Origin: Kitasatospora sp. NBC_00458 | Lineage (GTDB): Bacteria > Actinomycetota > Actinomycetes > Streptomycetales > Streptomycetaceae | DNA length: 64,000 nucleotides | Direction of reading: 5' to 3' | Assembly (NCBI RefSeq): GCF_036013975.1 | Contig: NZ_CP107904.1 | Location: 5,977,001-6,041,000, forward strand | In this document: positions 22,851 through 31,818 of the stretch, in pieces | How positions within the stretch are numbered: position 1 is the stretch's first letter | Layout of the letters: every line of letters begins with the position of its first letter | Position numbers and translations under genes: made by a program | The notes under the pieces: generated by a model | Database searches by the model: none | What the model saw: the letters and a program-made list of their open reading frames with translations, nothing else | Told to the model about the DNA's origin: nothing

Positions 22851-24233
22851 GTGACAAGCAGTGCAGAACCGCAGAATTCGGACAGGTCGGCGCAGGTCGC
22901 CGACGAGGCCGCGGGCGCCCCGCCCGCCTCGCCGCCCGCCCGGACCGCCGCCGACGGCATCTGGGGTTCGGGGATGCCGCGCTGGCTGCCCCGGGCGATG
23001 GTGCTGGCACTGCTCATGGTCGGGCTGTTCCAGCTCGCCGACTGGGCCTTCCACCAGCTGATCGACCTCTTCGTGATGCTGCTGGTCTCCTTCTTCCTGT
23101 CGCTGGCGCTGGAGCCGGCGGTCGACCGGATGGCGGCCCGCGGCGTGCGCCGCGGGGTCGGCACGTTCCTGGTCTTCGTCGCGGTGGCGATAGCGGTGGG
23201 CGGCTTCCTGACCGCGCTCGGCACCCTGCTGGTCGACCAGGTCGCGAAGATCGCGGGGGACCTGCCGCACCTGCTCGACAGCCTGATCGACTGGGTCAAC
23301 CGGACCTTCAACCAGGACCTGTCGCTGGACGAGCTGCAGAAGAAGCTGCTCAAGGACTCCGGCGCCATCGAGAACTACGCCCAGCAGGCCGCCGACAACG
23401 TCTGGGGCGTCTCCTCCACCCTGATCGGCGGGCTCTTCCAGGCCTTCACCGTCGGCCTGTTCACCTTCTACTTCACCGCCGACGGCCCCCGGGTGCGACG
23501 GACCGTCTGTTCGCTGCTGCCGCCCGCCAAGCAGGGCGAGGTGCTGCGCGCCTGGGAGATCGCGCTGGCCAAGACCGGCGGCTACCTCTACTCGCGGGCG
23601 CTGCTCGCCGTCGCCTCGGCGTTCGCGCACTGGGTGATGTTCGCCGTGCTGGACCTGCCGTACGCGGCGGCGCTGGCGATCTGGGTCGGCGTCATGTCGC
23701 AGTTCGTGCCGACCATCGGGACCTACCTGGCGGGGGCGCTGCCGGTCCTGGTGGCGCTCACCGTGGAGCCGGTCGACGCGCTCTGGGTCCTGGTGTTCGT
23801 GGTGGTCTACCAGCAGGTCGAGAACTACCTGCTGCACCCGCGGATCACCGCGAAGACGGTGGACGTGCACCCGGCGGTGGCGTTCGGCTCGGTGATCGCC
23901 GGGGCGGCCCTGCTCGGGGCGGTCGGCGCGCTGATCGCCATCCCGGCGGCGGCCACCCTGCAGGGGTTCGTGGGGACGTACGTGCGCCGGTACGAGGTGG
24001 CCACCGACCCGCGGATCGACCGGGGCGAGCAGCGGCGGCACCGGCGGGCGCTGCGCCGGGAGGCGGCGCGGCGGCTGCGGCGGATGGTCGGCGGGGGGCC
24101 GGAGGGCGGCTCGGGTGCGGGGCCGGGCTCCGGGTCCGGTTCGAGCTCCGGTTCCGGTTCCGGTTCCGGTTCCGGTTCCGGCTCCGGGCGGGGGCCGGAG
24201 GACGGGGGCGGCGCGGAGGGCGGGGGGAAGTAG
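22851..24233 (+). CDS. AI-2E family transporter (TqsA/YdiK-like permease)
   Basis: A 460-residue membrane protein with about eight predicted helices. Typical family features are the paired N-terminal helices ([36 protein letters not shown]), a large amphipathic loop ([10 protein letters not shown] to KKLLKDSG), and the C-terminal core ([35 protein letters not shown]). Members export small molecules or ions; the substrate is not predictable. The C-terminus is a basic stretch and then a Gly-Ser low-complexity tail. Three starts are possible: ATG 22812, ATG 22833 and GTG 22851. I prefer 22851 because CAGACT (22839-22844) ends 6 nt before it and no Shine-Dalgarno sequence supports the others. Confidence 0.82.
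   Translation: MTSSAEPQNSDRSAQVADEAAGAPPASPPARTAADGIWGSGMPRWLPRAMVLALLMVGLFQLADWAFHQLIDLFVMLLVSFFLSLALEPAVDRMAARGVRRGVGTFLVFVAVAIAVGGFLTALGTLLVDQVAKIAGDLPHLLDSLIDWVNRTFNQDLSLDELQKKLLKDSGAIENYAQQAADNVWGVSSTLIGGLFQAFTVGLFTFYFTADGPRVRRTVCSLLPPAKQGEVLRAWEIALAKTGGYLYSRALLAVASAFAHWVMFAVLDLPYAAALAIWVGVMSQFVPTIGTYLAGALPVLVALTVEPVDALWVLVFVVVYQQVENYLLHPRITAKTVDVHPAVAFGSVIAGAALLGAVGALIAIPAAATLQGFVGTYVRRYEVATDPRIDRGEQRRHRRALRREAARRLRRMVGGGPEGGSGAGPGSGSGSSSGSGSGSGSGSGSGRGPEDGGGAEGGGK
24126..24187 (+). repeat. Hexanucleotide repeat (GGTTCC)n in permease 3' end
   Basis: Roughly ten copies of GGTTCC or close variants encode an alternating Gly-Ser tail. A repeat this pure in a GC-rich genome is prone to slippage, so tail length is likely to vary between strains. 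Confidence 0.85.
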
Positions 24234-24254
24234 TCCGAACGGCTCCGGCTTGAA

Positions 24255-24270
24255 TCGAACACTTGTTCTT
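24255..24270. promoter_or_regulatory. LexA (SOS) box upstream of recA
   Basis: TCGAACACTTGTTCTT compares with the actinobacterial LexA box TCGAAC-N4-GTTCGA: the left half-site is perfect and the right matches at 4 of 6. It lies about 118 bp before the recA ATG and 50 bp upstream of the PafBC-type promoter, so it may repress a separate, more distal promoter. Confidence 0.8.
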
Positions 24271-24320
24271 TGTACTCTCCGGCCAAGAGTTTTCCCCAGG
24301 CCGAGCCCGGTCAGGGTCGA

Positions 24321-24343
24321 TTGTCAGTGGGACGCGCTAGCGT
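24321..24343 (+). promoter_or_regulatory. LexA-independent (PafBC-type) damage promoter of recA
   Basis: TTGTCAGTG (24321-24329), 8 nt, TAGCGT (24338-24343) is an exact match to TTGTCRGTG-N8-TANNNT, the RecA-NDp motif that PafBC recognises in mycobacteria. The start site should be near 24350, giving a 5' leader of about 38 nt. Confidence 0.85.
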
Positions 24344-24387
24344 CGATGACGATGAAGCGCACAGCACAGAACCCGAGGGTGGAAGCC

Positions 24388-25512
<1,125 letters not shown>

Positions 25513-25519
25513 TCCGTTG

Positions 25520-26512
25520 ATGCAGCACACCGGGGCAGCGGGCGGCCGCCCGGAGGACGACGACGACCACGGCCCGCCGGACTGGTTCGCGGCGGTGGCC
25601 GAGCCCGGGCCCGGCCCGGACCGGGCGCCCGGCCGCGTACCGGGCCGGTCGCCGTCCGGTCGCCGTCCGGCCGCGAGCGGCCCGGCGGACGTGGGCGACC
25701 TCGGGCTGGTCACGGCCTCCGAGCTCCCCACGGGCCGACGCCGGCGCCGGTCGGCGCTGGAGCAGGAGAACACTGACCCCGGCACGGGCGGGGGTCGAGC
25801 GGGGGCGGACGGTCACGGGGGTGTGGCCGCCCCCGCCCGGTCCCTGCCGCCGTCCGCCGGGCGCTCGTCCACCGGGCGCTCGTCCGCCGGGCAGTCGTCC
25901 GCCGGGCGGCGGGGACGTGGGCGGGCCGGGCGGCCGGAGCACGGCGAGGCGCCGGAGACCGGGGCCTCCCGGCGCACCCGCACCGAGGAACCCGCCGACC
26001 CGGAGGCACGGGCGCGGGACATCTGCCTGCGCCTGCTCACCGGTGCGGCCAAGACCCGCAAGCAGCTCGCCGACGCCCTGCGCAAGCGGGAGATCCCGGA
26101 CGAGGTCGCCGAGGAGGTGCTGACCCGGCTGGAGGAGGTCGGGCTGATCGACGACGCGGCCTTCGCCCGGGCCTGGGTGGAGTCCCGGCACGCCGTCCGG
26201 GGGCTCTCCCGGCGGGCGCTGGCCCAGGAGCTGAGGACCAGGGGAGTGACCGGCGAGCAGGCCGAGCAGGCCCTCGCCCAGCTCGACCACGACGACGAGG
26301 CCGAGGCGGCCCGGGAGCTGGTCGACCGCCGGCTCCGGACCACCCGGGGCCTGGAGCGGCAGGCCCGGACGCGCCGGCTGGTCGGCGTGCTGGCCCGGCG
26401 CGGCTACTCCGAGGGCCTGGCGTTCCGGGTGGTCCGCGAGGCGCTGGACGAGGAGGAGCCCGCGGACGCCGGAGCGGACGCGGACGGACCTTCCGGCGAG
26501 GACTGGGACTGA
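25520..26512 (+). CDS. recX: RecA regulatory protein RecX, with long disordered N-terminus
   Basis: RecX binds along RecA filaments and limits their growth. The RecX domain is residues about 165-315 (ARDICLRLLTGAAKTRKQLA, LEEVGLIDDAAFARAWVESR, RALAQELRTRGV, ARRGYSEGLAFRVV). Here it is preceded by about 160 residues of Gly/Arg/Pro-rich, probably unstructured sequence including a short tandem repeat, so the 330-residue protein is about twice the length of E. coli RecX. Streptomyces RecX proteins do have N-terminal extensions. ATG 25520 lies 7 nt after the recA stop; a start closer to the domain cannot be excluded because the extension is low-complexity, but the frame stays open throughout. Confidence 0.9.
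   Translation: MQHTGAAGGRPEDDDDHGPPDWFAAVAEPGPGPDRAPGRVPGRSPSGRRPAASGPADVGDLGLVTASELPTGRRRRRSALEQENTDPGTGGGRAGADGHGGVAAPARSLPPSAGRSSTGRSSAGQSSAGRRGRGRAGRPEHGEAPETGASRRTRTEEPADPEARARDICLRLLTGAAKTRKQLADALRKREIPDEVAEEVLTRLEEVGLIDDAAFARAWVESRHAVRGLSRRALAQELRTRGVTGEQAEQALAQLDHDDEAEAARELVDRRLRTTRGLERQARTRRLVGVLARRGYSEGLAFRVVREALDEEEPADAGADADGPSGEDWD
25856..25911 (+). repeat. 15-bp tandem repeat in recX N-terminal extension
   Basis: Units GCCGGGCGCTCGTCC (25856), ACCGGGCGCTCGTCC (25871) and GCCGGGCAGTCGTCC (25886), followed by a partial fourth, encode GRSST, GRSSA and GQSSA-type pentapeptides. The repeat is in frame and close to the length of the cinA repeat unit. Confidence 0.85.
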
Positions 26513-26564
26513 CCCCGGGTCGGCTCCGGACGGATCGCGGAGACGGCCAACTACCAAGCCAGTC

Positions 26565-26593
26565 TTGACCGTTTCGTAACCCGCGCTTAGCCT
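26565..26593 (+). promoter_or_regulatory. Vegetative promoter upstream of the RNase Y-type gene
   Basis: TTGACC (26565-26570), a 17-bp spacer and TAGCCT (26588-26593) form a near-consensus promoter after recX. The start site should fall near 26600. A GTG at 26602 is in frame with the downstream gene, so a leaderless longer form is possible. Confidence 0.65.
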
Positions 26594-26733
26594 CGCAGTC
26601 AGTGCGCGAGCACGTCGATCATTCCTCGGCCACCCCTGGCCCCTCCTCGCCACGCCCGTGGCCGGACGGGTCCGGACCCGGCCGCGCGGTCGGTCCCGGG
26701 CGGCGTGCCGCGGCGGGACGGGGAGTGGGCAGG

Positions 26734-28203
26734 ATGAGGATCGCGGTGAGCGGCGGATCGGCCGCCTTCCTGCTGGTGGCCGTCCTGCTGGCGGTGGCCG
26801 TGCTGGCCGCCGTCGGTGCGGCGCTCTGGTTGCCGGCGAGGCGGCTGCGGAACGCACGGCGCAGGGCCGCCGCCGAGACCGAGCGGGCCCGGCGCTGGGC
26901 CGAGCAGCAGGCCGACCAGCTGCGGGCCGAACTCGACCGGCGCGAGGAGCGGTTGACCGAGGAGCTGGACAGGCTCCGCACCCGCGAGGGCGAACTGGCC
27001 GAGCGGTCGGCCGCGTTGGAACTGGCCCGGGGCGAGGCGGCGGAACTGGTCCGGCGCCGGGCGGCGGAGCTGGAGCGGACCGCCGGGCTCTCGGCGGACC
27101 AGGCCCGGGCCGAGCTCGTCCGGGAGGCCGCGTCCGAGGCCCGCCGGGAAGCGGCGGTCACCGTCCGGGAGATCGAGCGCGCCGCCCGCGAGGAGGGCGA
27201 GCAGCGGGCCCGGGGGATCGTCGCCGGGGCGATCCAGCGGCTGGCCGCCGAGCAGACCGCAGAGACGGCCGTGTCGCTGTTCCGGCTGCCGAACGAGGAG
27301 ATGAAGGGCCGGGTGATCGGGCGGGAGGGCCGGAACATCCGGGCCTTCGAGGCCGTCACCGGCGTCAACCTGATCATCGACGACACCCCGGCGGTGGTGC
27401 AGCTCTCCTGCTTCGACCCCGTCCGGCGGGAGACCGCCCGGCTCACCCTGGAGCAGCTGGTCGAGGACGGCCGGATCCACCCGCTGCGGATCGAGCACGT
27501 CCACGAGCGCAGCCGCGAGGAGGTCGAGCGGCGCTGTGTCAGGGCCGGGGAGGACGCGCTGCTGTCGGTGCGGGTCGGCGGGATGCACCCGGACCTGGTC
27601 CGCACCCTGGGCACGCTGCGCTACCGGGCCTCGTACGGGCAGAACGTGCTGGGCCACCTGGTGGAGTCGGCGCACCTGGCCGGGCTGATGGCGGCCGAGC
27701 TGGGGGTGGAGCCGGAGCCGGTGCGGCGCGCGGCGCTGCTGCACGACATCGGCAAGGCGCTCACCCACGAGGTGGAGGGCAGCCACGCGGCGGTGGGAGC
27801 GGACTTCGCCCGGCGGCACGGCGAGTCGGCGGACGTGGTGCACGCGATCGCGGCGCACCACGGGGAGGTGGAGCCGCGGACCGTCGAGGCGGTGCTGATC
27901 CAGGCGGCCGACGCCTGCTCGGGCGGCCGGCCCGGGGCGCGCAAGGAGTCGCTGGAGACGTACGTGCGCAGGCTGGAGCGGCTGGAGGAGATCGCCCGGT
28001 CGCACGACGGCGTGGCCGCGGTGTACGCGATGCAGGCCGGTCGGGAGGTCCGGGTGATGGTCCGGCCGGAGGTGGTGGACGACCTCGGGGCGCAGGTGAT
28101 CGCCCGCGAGGTCGCCAGGAGGGTCTCCGAGGAGCTGACGTACCCCGGTCAGATCAGGGTCACGGTGGTCCGGGAGAGCCGGGTCACCGAGGTGGCCCGC
28201 TAG
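26734..28203 (+). CDS. rny: Ribonuclease Y-type protein (membrane anchor, coiled coil, KH, HD)
   Basis: A 489-residue protein with the RNase Y layout: one N-terminal transmembrane helix (residues about 8-30), a long charged coiled coil (about 38-175), a KH domain (IGREGRNIRAFEAVTGVNLI) and an HD domain (LLHDIGKALTHEVEGSHAAV, then AIAAHHGEVEP). RNase Y is a membrane-bound endoribonuclease that starts mRNA decay in Firmicutes; Streptomyces also has RNase E/G and RNase J, so its share of decay here is uncertain. ATG 26734 begins just before the membrane helix and follows GGGAG; GTG 26602 would add 44 Pro/Gly-rich residues. The 3' end overlaps the convergent monooxygenase gene by 20 nt. Confidence 0.87.
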   Translation: MRIAVSGGSAAFLLVAVLLAVAVLAAVGAALWLPARRLRNARRRAAAETERARRWAEQQADQLRAELDRREERLTEELDRLRTREGELAERSAALELARGEAAELVRRRAAELERTAGLSADQARAELVREAASEARREAAVTVREIERAAREEGEQRARGIVAGAIQRLAAEQTAETAVSLFRLPNEEMKGRVIGREGRNIRAFEAVTGVNLIIDDTPAVVQLSCFDPVRRETARLTLEQLVEDGRIHPLRIEHVHERSREEVERRCVRAGEDALLSVRVGGMHPDLVRTLGTLRYRASYGQNVLGHLVESAHLAGLMAAELGVEPEPVRRAALLHDIGKALTHEVEGSHAAVGADFARRHGESADVVHAIAAHHGEVEPRTVEAVLIQAADACSGGRPGARKESLETYVRRLERLEEIARSHDGVAAVYAMQAGREVRVMVRPEVVDDLGAQVIAREVARRVSEELTYPGQIRVTVVRESRVTEVAR

Positions 28204-30046
28204 GTTCGGCGGCGGCCGGCTCGGCCAGGGGGCCGGCCACCGGCTTCGGCCCGGGGGCCGGTGCCGGTGCGTTGGCCGGCCGGTTGCCCGAGCCCGAGCC
28301 CGAGCCCGGTGCCGGTGTCGGGCCCGGTGCCGACGGCGTCGCCGGGGCGGGTGCGTCGGCCGGCCCGTGAGCGGGCTCGGAGCCGTCGGTCAGCGAGGCC
28401 GGACCGCCGCGGACCGCGTCGGCCAGGGCCTGGAGCTCCTCGGCCGCGGCGCCCTGGGTGACCCCGACCAGGTGGCCGTCGGGGCGGATCAGCAGGACGC
28501 TGTGCGGCCCGGCGCCCGGGTAGGCCTCGGTGACCAGGACCTCGGCCGGTACCGGCAGGGCGGCGGCCACCTCGGCGAGCCGGGGCATCAGCCCGGCGCC
28601 CAGCCAGTGCTCGGCGGACCAGACGGTGGTGCCGGGGGCGACGAGCAGCAGCAGGAACCCGGCGCCGAGGCGGGCGTGCAGCTGGTCCGGGGTGCCGTCG
28701 GCGGCCAGCACCGGCAGGTCCGGGACGAGCACGCCGGGGGCGGTCGCGGGCAGCAGTTCGCTGAGCGAGGTGCTGCCGCGCGCCCCGCGCTGGACCGGGA
28801 CCCGCCCCGGCACGCCGGAGGGGGCGGCCGGGTAGGCGGGCGCGCCGCCGAACCGGCCGGTGCCGAGCTGGCCGTCGGCGAGCATCGGCGCGTGCTTGCG
28901 GAACGAGCCGGTGAGCAGTGAGCGGCGGGTGGCCTGCCAGCCGCGCAGCGGGCGCAGCAGCGGCATGGCCTGGTCGACCGCGCGCAGCCGGGCGCCGACC
29001 GCGCCGCGCCGCTCGGTCTCGTACCCGTCGAGCAGGGACCCGCCGGGCTGCGGGCCGCCGGAGTGGAGGTGCCAGGCGAGGGCGAGCCGCCAGGCCAGGT
29101 TGTCGGCGTCGCGCAGGCCGTCGGCGAGGTTCTGCATGCCGAGCGCGCCGTGCAGGTGGGCGGCGTCCCCGGCCAGGAAGCAGCGGCCGTGGCGGAAGCG
29201 GGCGGCCAGGCGCTGCTGGGCGGTGTGGTCGGCGGCGGCGAGCAGGTCGAACCGGGGGAGTTCGCCGCACCAGCCGGTGAGGGTGGCGGTGACCCGGGTG
29301 AGCAGGGTGTCGCCGGTGACGATGCCGGGCCAGGTGGCGTGCGGGTCGACCGTCTCGGCGGGTGCCGGCCGGCCGGGCGGCAGTCGCCAGTCCAGCCGCC
29401 AGACGCCGTCCGGGAGCGGGCGGGCGGAGGCCTCGCGGTCGCCGCGCCACGGCGGCTCGCGGTGCAGCCGGGGCTCGCTGAACGGCAGGTCGACCCGGAC
29501 GGTGGCGATGGCGCTGCGGTCGACGGCCGGGCGGCCGGGGAAGCGGATCTTCAGCAGCTTGCGGACGGTGGAGCGGGCGCCGTCGCAGCCGACCAGGTGG
29601 CTGCCGCGCCACCAGGTCTCGGTGCCGTCCTGCGGGTTGCGGGTGTGCACGCTGACGCCGTCGCGGTCCTGTTCGAGCCGGGTGACCCGGTTCAGCGGGA
29701 CCAGCCTGACCAGGGGGGTGCCGGTGAGGGCGTCGCGCAGACCGCGCTGGAGCCGGTGCTGGGGCAGGTGCAGGACGGGGGTGTCGGCGAGGTCGATCCG
29801 GAGCACTTCCTGGCGGCGGCGCCAGACGGTGAAGGCGTTCCAGCGGGCGGCGTCCGAGACGGCCCGGGGGTAGCCGATCCGGGTGAGGAGGGCGGCGGTG
29901 TCGGCGCCGAGGACGACGCTGCGGGGGCTCTCGGGACAGAGCCCGGAGCCCTCGTCGAGGACGACGGTCGGCACCTCGTGCCGGGCGAGGGCGAGGGCCA
30001 GGGCCAGGCCCACCGGCCCGGCCCCGACCACGATCACCGGGTCCAT
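28184..30046 (-). CDS. FAD-dependent aromatic-type monooxygenase (PheA/TfdB family)
   Basis: A 620-residue flavoprotein. The FAD Rossmann motif is VIVVGAGPVGLALALALA (residues about 4-21), the DG motif is LVGCDGARSTVRKLL, and the GD motif is CFLAGDAAHLHGALGMQNLA. This last motif is unusual: most relatives have H-x-P-x-G-G-Q-G-M-N at this position. A thioredoxin-fold C-terminal domain (about 430-555) is typical of the phenol hydroxylase and polyketide hydroxylase groups. A Pro/Ala/Gly-rich tail of about 55 residues ends the protein. The substrate is unknown. ATG 30046 is supported by GGAGGT upstream. No biosynthetic neighbours are present, so a catabolic or detoxifying role is as likely as a biosynthetic one. 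Confidence 0.85.
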   Translation of the reverse strand: MDPVIVVGAGPVGLALALALARHEVPTVVLDEGSGLCPESPRSVVLGADTAALLTRIGYPRAVSDAARWNAFTVWRRRQEVLRIDLADTPVLHLPQHRLQRGLRDALTGTPLVRLVPLNRVTRLEQDRDGVSVHTRNPQDGTETWWRGSHLVGCDGARSTVRKLLKIRFPGRPAVDRSAIATVRVDLPFSEPRLHREPPWRGDREASARPLPDGVWRLDWRLPPGRPAPAETVDPHATWPGIVTGDTLLTRVTATLTGWCGELPRFDLLAAADHTAQQRLAARFRHGRCFLAGDAAHLHGALGMQNLADGLRDADNLAWRLALAWHLHSGGPQPGGSLLDGYETERRGAVGARLRAVDQAMPLLRPLRGWQATRRSLLTGSFRKHAPMLADGQLGTGRFGGAPAYPAAPSGVPGRVPVQRGARGSTSLSELLPATAPGVLVPDLPVLAADGTPDQLHARLGAGFLLLLVAPGTTVWSAEHWLGAGLMPRLAEVAAALPVPAEVLVTEAYPGAGPHSVLLIRPDGHLVGVTQGAAAEELQALADAVRGGPASLTDGSEPAHGPADAPAPATPSAPGPTPAPGSGSGSGNRPANAPAPAPGPKPVAGPLAEPAAAEPSGPPR

Positions 30047-30192
30047 GCCGGGACCTCCGGGCACGGGCGGGCCGGTGCGGCGCGGCCGGGGGCCTCCGGG
30101 CGAGGGCAGGCCGACGGGGTGGCGTCATATGCCGCGTGGATGCTCCCGGATGGTGTCACGAAGAGCAATGCAACAGTTCACCTGGGTGTCCG

Positions 30193-31044
30193 TCAAGCAG
30201 CAGCCGAAGTGCGCCGGTTCGCGCCGCGTCGGCCGCGTGCCTCGATCCACCGGGCGAGCGCGGTGAGCAGGAGGCACATCGCGATGTAGATGGGGCCGAT
30301 CACCAGCACCACGGGGATGTAGGGGAAGCCCGCGGCGTTCAGCGGCTGACTGGCGATGGCCTTACCGACGAACAGCAGCTCATGGTAGGTGATGATGAAG
30401 CCGAGCGAGGTGTCCTTGAGGGTGACGACCAGCTGGCCGATCATCGTGGGCAGCATCGAGCGGACCGCCTGCGGCACCAGGACGGTGGTCATCACCTGCG
30501 TCTTGCGCAGGCCGAGCGCGTAACCGGCCTCGCCCTGGCCGCGCGGCACGGCGTTGACGCCGCTGCGGATGATCTCGGCCTGGACCGAGCCGTTGTAGAG
30601 GGTGAGCCCCAGCACCAGGGCCCACATCGGCTCCTTGGCGAAGAAGGCGTAGTAGAGCGCGACGATCAGGATCAGCAGCGGCATCGCCCGGAAGAACTGG
30701 ACGAACGAGACGGCCGCCCAGCGCACCGGCCTGTGGTCGGAGAGCTGCCCGGCGGCGAGCAGCGCGCCCAGTGCGAGCGAGCCGACCGCGGCCAGCCCGA
30801 AGGCCTCCAGGGTGGCCAGCAGACCGTCGACGATCCGCTGCTGGATGGTGTTGTACTGGAACGCGTCCCAGAGTTCGGCGTCGAACTGGCCGTTGTCGGC
30901 GAGCGCCGTGACGGTGTACCAGAGCAGGCCGGCGATCGCGAGCAGCGCCAGCACGCCGAACACCCGGTAGCGGGAGCGGGCCTTCGGGCCGGGGGCGTCG
31001 TAGAGGACGCTGGCCGTGGAAGGGCGGGTGAAGATCGAGCTCAT
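30193..31044 (-). CDS. gluD: Glutamate ABC transporter permease GluD
   Basis: A 283-residue inner-membrane permease of the His/Glu/Gln/Arg (HisM) family. It has an N-terminal cytoplasmic tail, an extra first helix (about 30-50), five to six helices, and the cytoplasmic EAA loop, seen around SGVNAVPRGQGEAGYALGLR, that contacts the ATPase. Its start overlaps the gluC stop by 4 nt (ATGA), showing coupled translation. It is the last gene of the minus-strand gluA-gluB-gluC-gluD cluster. The glutamate assignment follows from the matching cluster and adjacent gluR-gluK in S. coelicolor. Confidence 0.92.
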   Translation of the reverse strand: MSSIFTRPSTASVLYDAPGPKARSRYRVFGVLALLAIAGLLWYTVTALADNGQFDAELWDAFQYNTIQQRIVDGLLATLEAFGLAAVGSLALGALLAAGQLSDHRPVRWAAVSFVQFFRAMPLLILIVALYYAFFAKEPMWALVLGLTLYNGSVQAEIIRSGVNAVPRGQGEAGYALGLRKTQVMTTVLVPQAVRSMLPTMIGQLVVTLKDTSLGFIITYHELLFVGKAIASQPLNAAGFPYIPVVLVIGPIYIAMCLLLTALARWIEARGRRGANRRTSAAA

Positions 31045-31691
31045 CGGGCCACCGCCAGTCGGTTCTCCAGGGAGCGGAACAGCAGGGCGACGGTGGCGCT
31101 GATCACCAGATAGGCGCAGGCCACCCAGAAGAAGATCGCGAAGATCGAGTAGCCGCGCTCGGAGAAGGTCTGCTGCGCGCTGTACAGCTCGCTGACGCTG
31201 AACGCGCCGGCGATCGCCGAGTTCCTGGGCAGGGCGATGAACACGCTGCTCATCGGCGCCAGCACCGTCCGGGCCGCCTGCGGCAGGACGATCTGGGTGA
31301 GGGTCTGGCCGAAGGTCATGCCGAGGCTGCGGGCGGCCTCGGCCTGGCCGAGCGGAACGGTGTTGATGCCCGAGCGCAGCACCTCGCAGACGAACGACGC
31401 GGTGTACCCGCCGAGCGCCAGCACCGCGAAGGTGAGGTGGCTGAAGTGCACGCCGAGCGGGGGGAGGCCGAACGTCACGGCGAAGAACAGCACGGTCAGC
31501 GGGGTGTTGCGGAAGAGCGTCACCCAGGTGGTGCCGAAGCCGCGCAGCACCGGGACGGGGGAGACCCGGCAGGCCGCCAGCAGGGTGCCCAGCAGCAGGG
31601 CGAGCAGCGCGCTGAGCGCGCTCAGCTCGATCGTCTGCAGGAAGCCGTCGCGGAACAGCGCGAAGTTGCCGTCCTCGAACAGGAAGCCCAT
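31041..31691 (-). CDS. gluC: Glutamate ABC transporter permease GluC
   Basis: A 216-residue HisM-type permease with five helices and the EAA loop in SGINTVPLGQAEAARSLGMT. It pairs with GluD to form the membrane channel. The start at 31691 is preceded by AGGAGGG. It is separated from gluB by 127 bp that hold short direct repeats and a strong hairpin, so it is probably expressed below gluB, as is usual when a binding protein must exceed its permease. Confidence 0.93.
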   Translation of the reverse strand: MGFLFEDGNFALFRDGFLQTIELSALSALLALLLGTLLAACRVSPVPVLRGFGTTWVTLFRNTPLTVLFFAVTFGLPPLGVHFSHLTFAVLALGGYTASFVCEVLRSGINTVPLGQAEAARSLGMTFGQTLTQIVLPQAARTVLAPMSSVFIALPRNSAIAGAFSVSELYSAQQTFSERGYSIFAIFFWVACAYLVISATVALLFRSLENRLAVAR

Positions 31692-31715
31692 CCGGCGGCC
31701 CTCCTCTCAGGTGGT

Positions 31716-31770
31716 CGGTGGTTCGGGGGTCGTTCGGTGGTTCGGGGGCCGTTCGGTCGTTCGGGAGTGG
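31716..31770. repeat. 19-bp direct repeats in the gluB-gluC gap
   Basis: Two near-identical 19-mers (31716-31734 and 31735-31753, core CGGTGGTTCGGGGG) and a partial third copy (31754-31770) lie just upstream of gluC on the minus strand. They could be slippage products or a protein-binding array. No function is evident. Confidence 0.7.
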
Positions 31771-31774
31771 TGGC

Positions 31775-31813
31775 GGCCGGTGCCGGCGGCCGGCGGGGCC
31801 GCCGGCACCGGCC
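31775..31813 (-). terminator. Strong intercistronic hairpin after gluB
   Basis: GGCCGGTGCCGGCGGCC (31775-31791) and GGCCGCCGGCACCGGCC (31797-31813) form a perfect 17-bp stem with a 5-nt loop, only 5 nt past the gluB stop. It may partly terminate transcription, or protect the gluAB mRNA from 3' exonucleases, giving more GluB than GluCD. Confidence 0.8.
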
Positions 31814-31818
31814 GGCCG

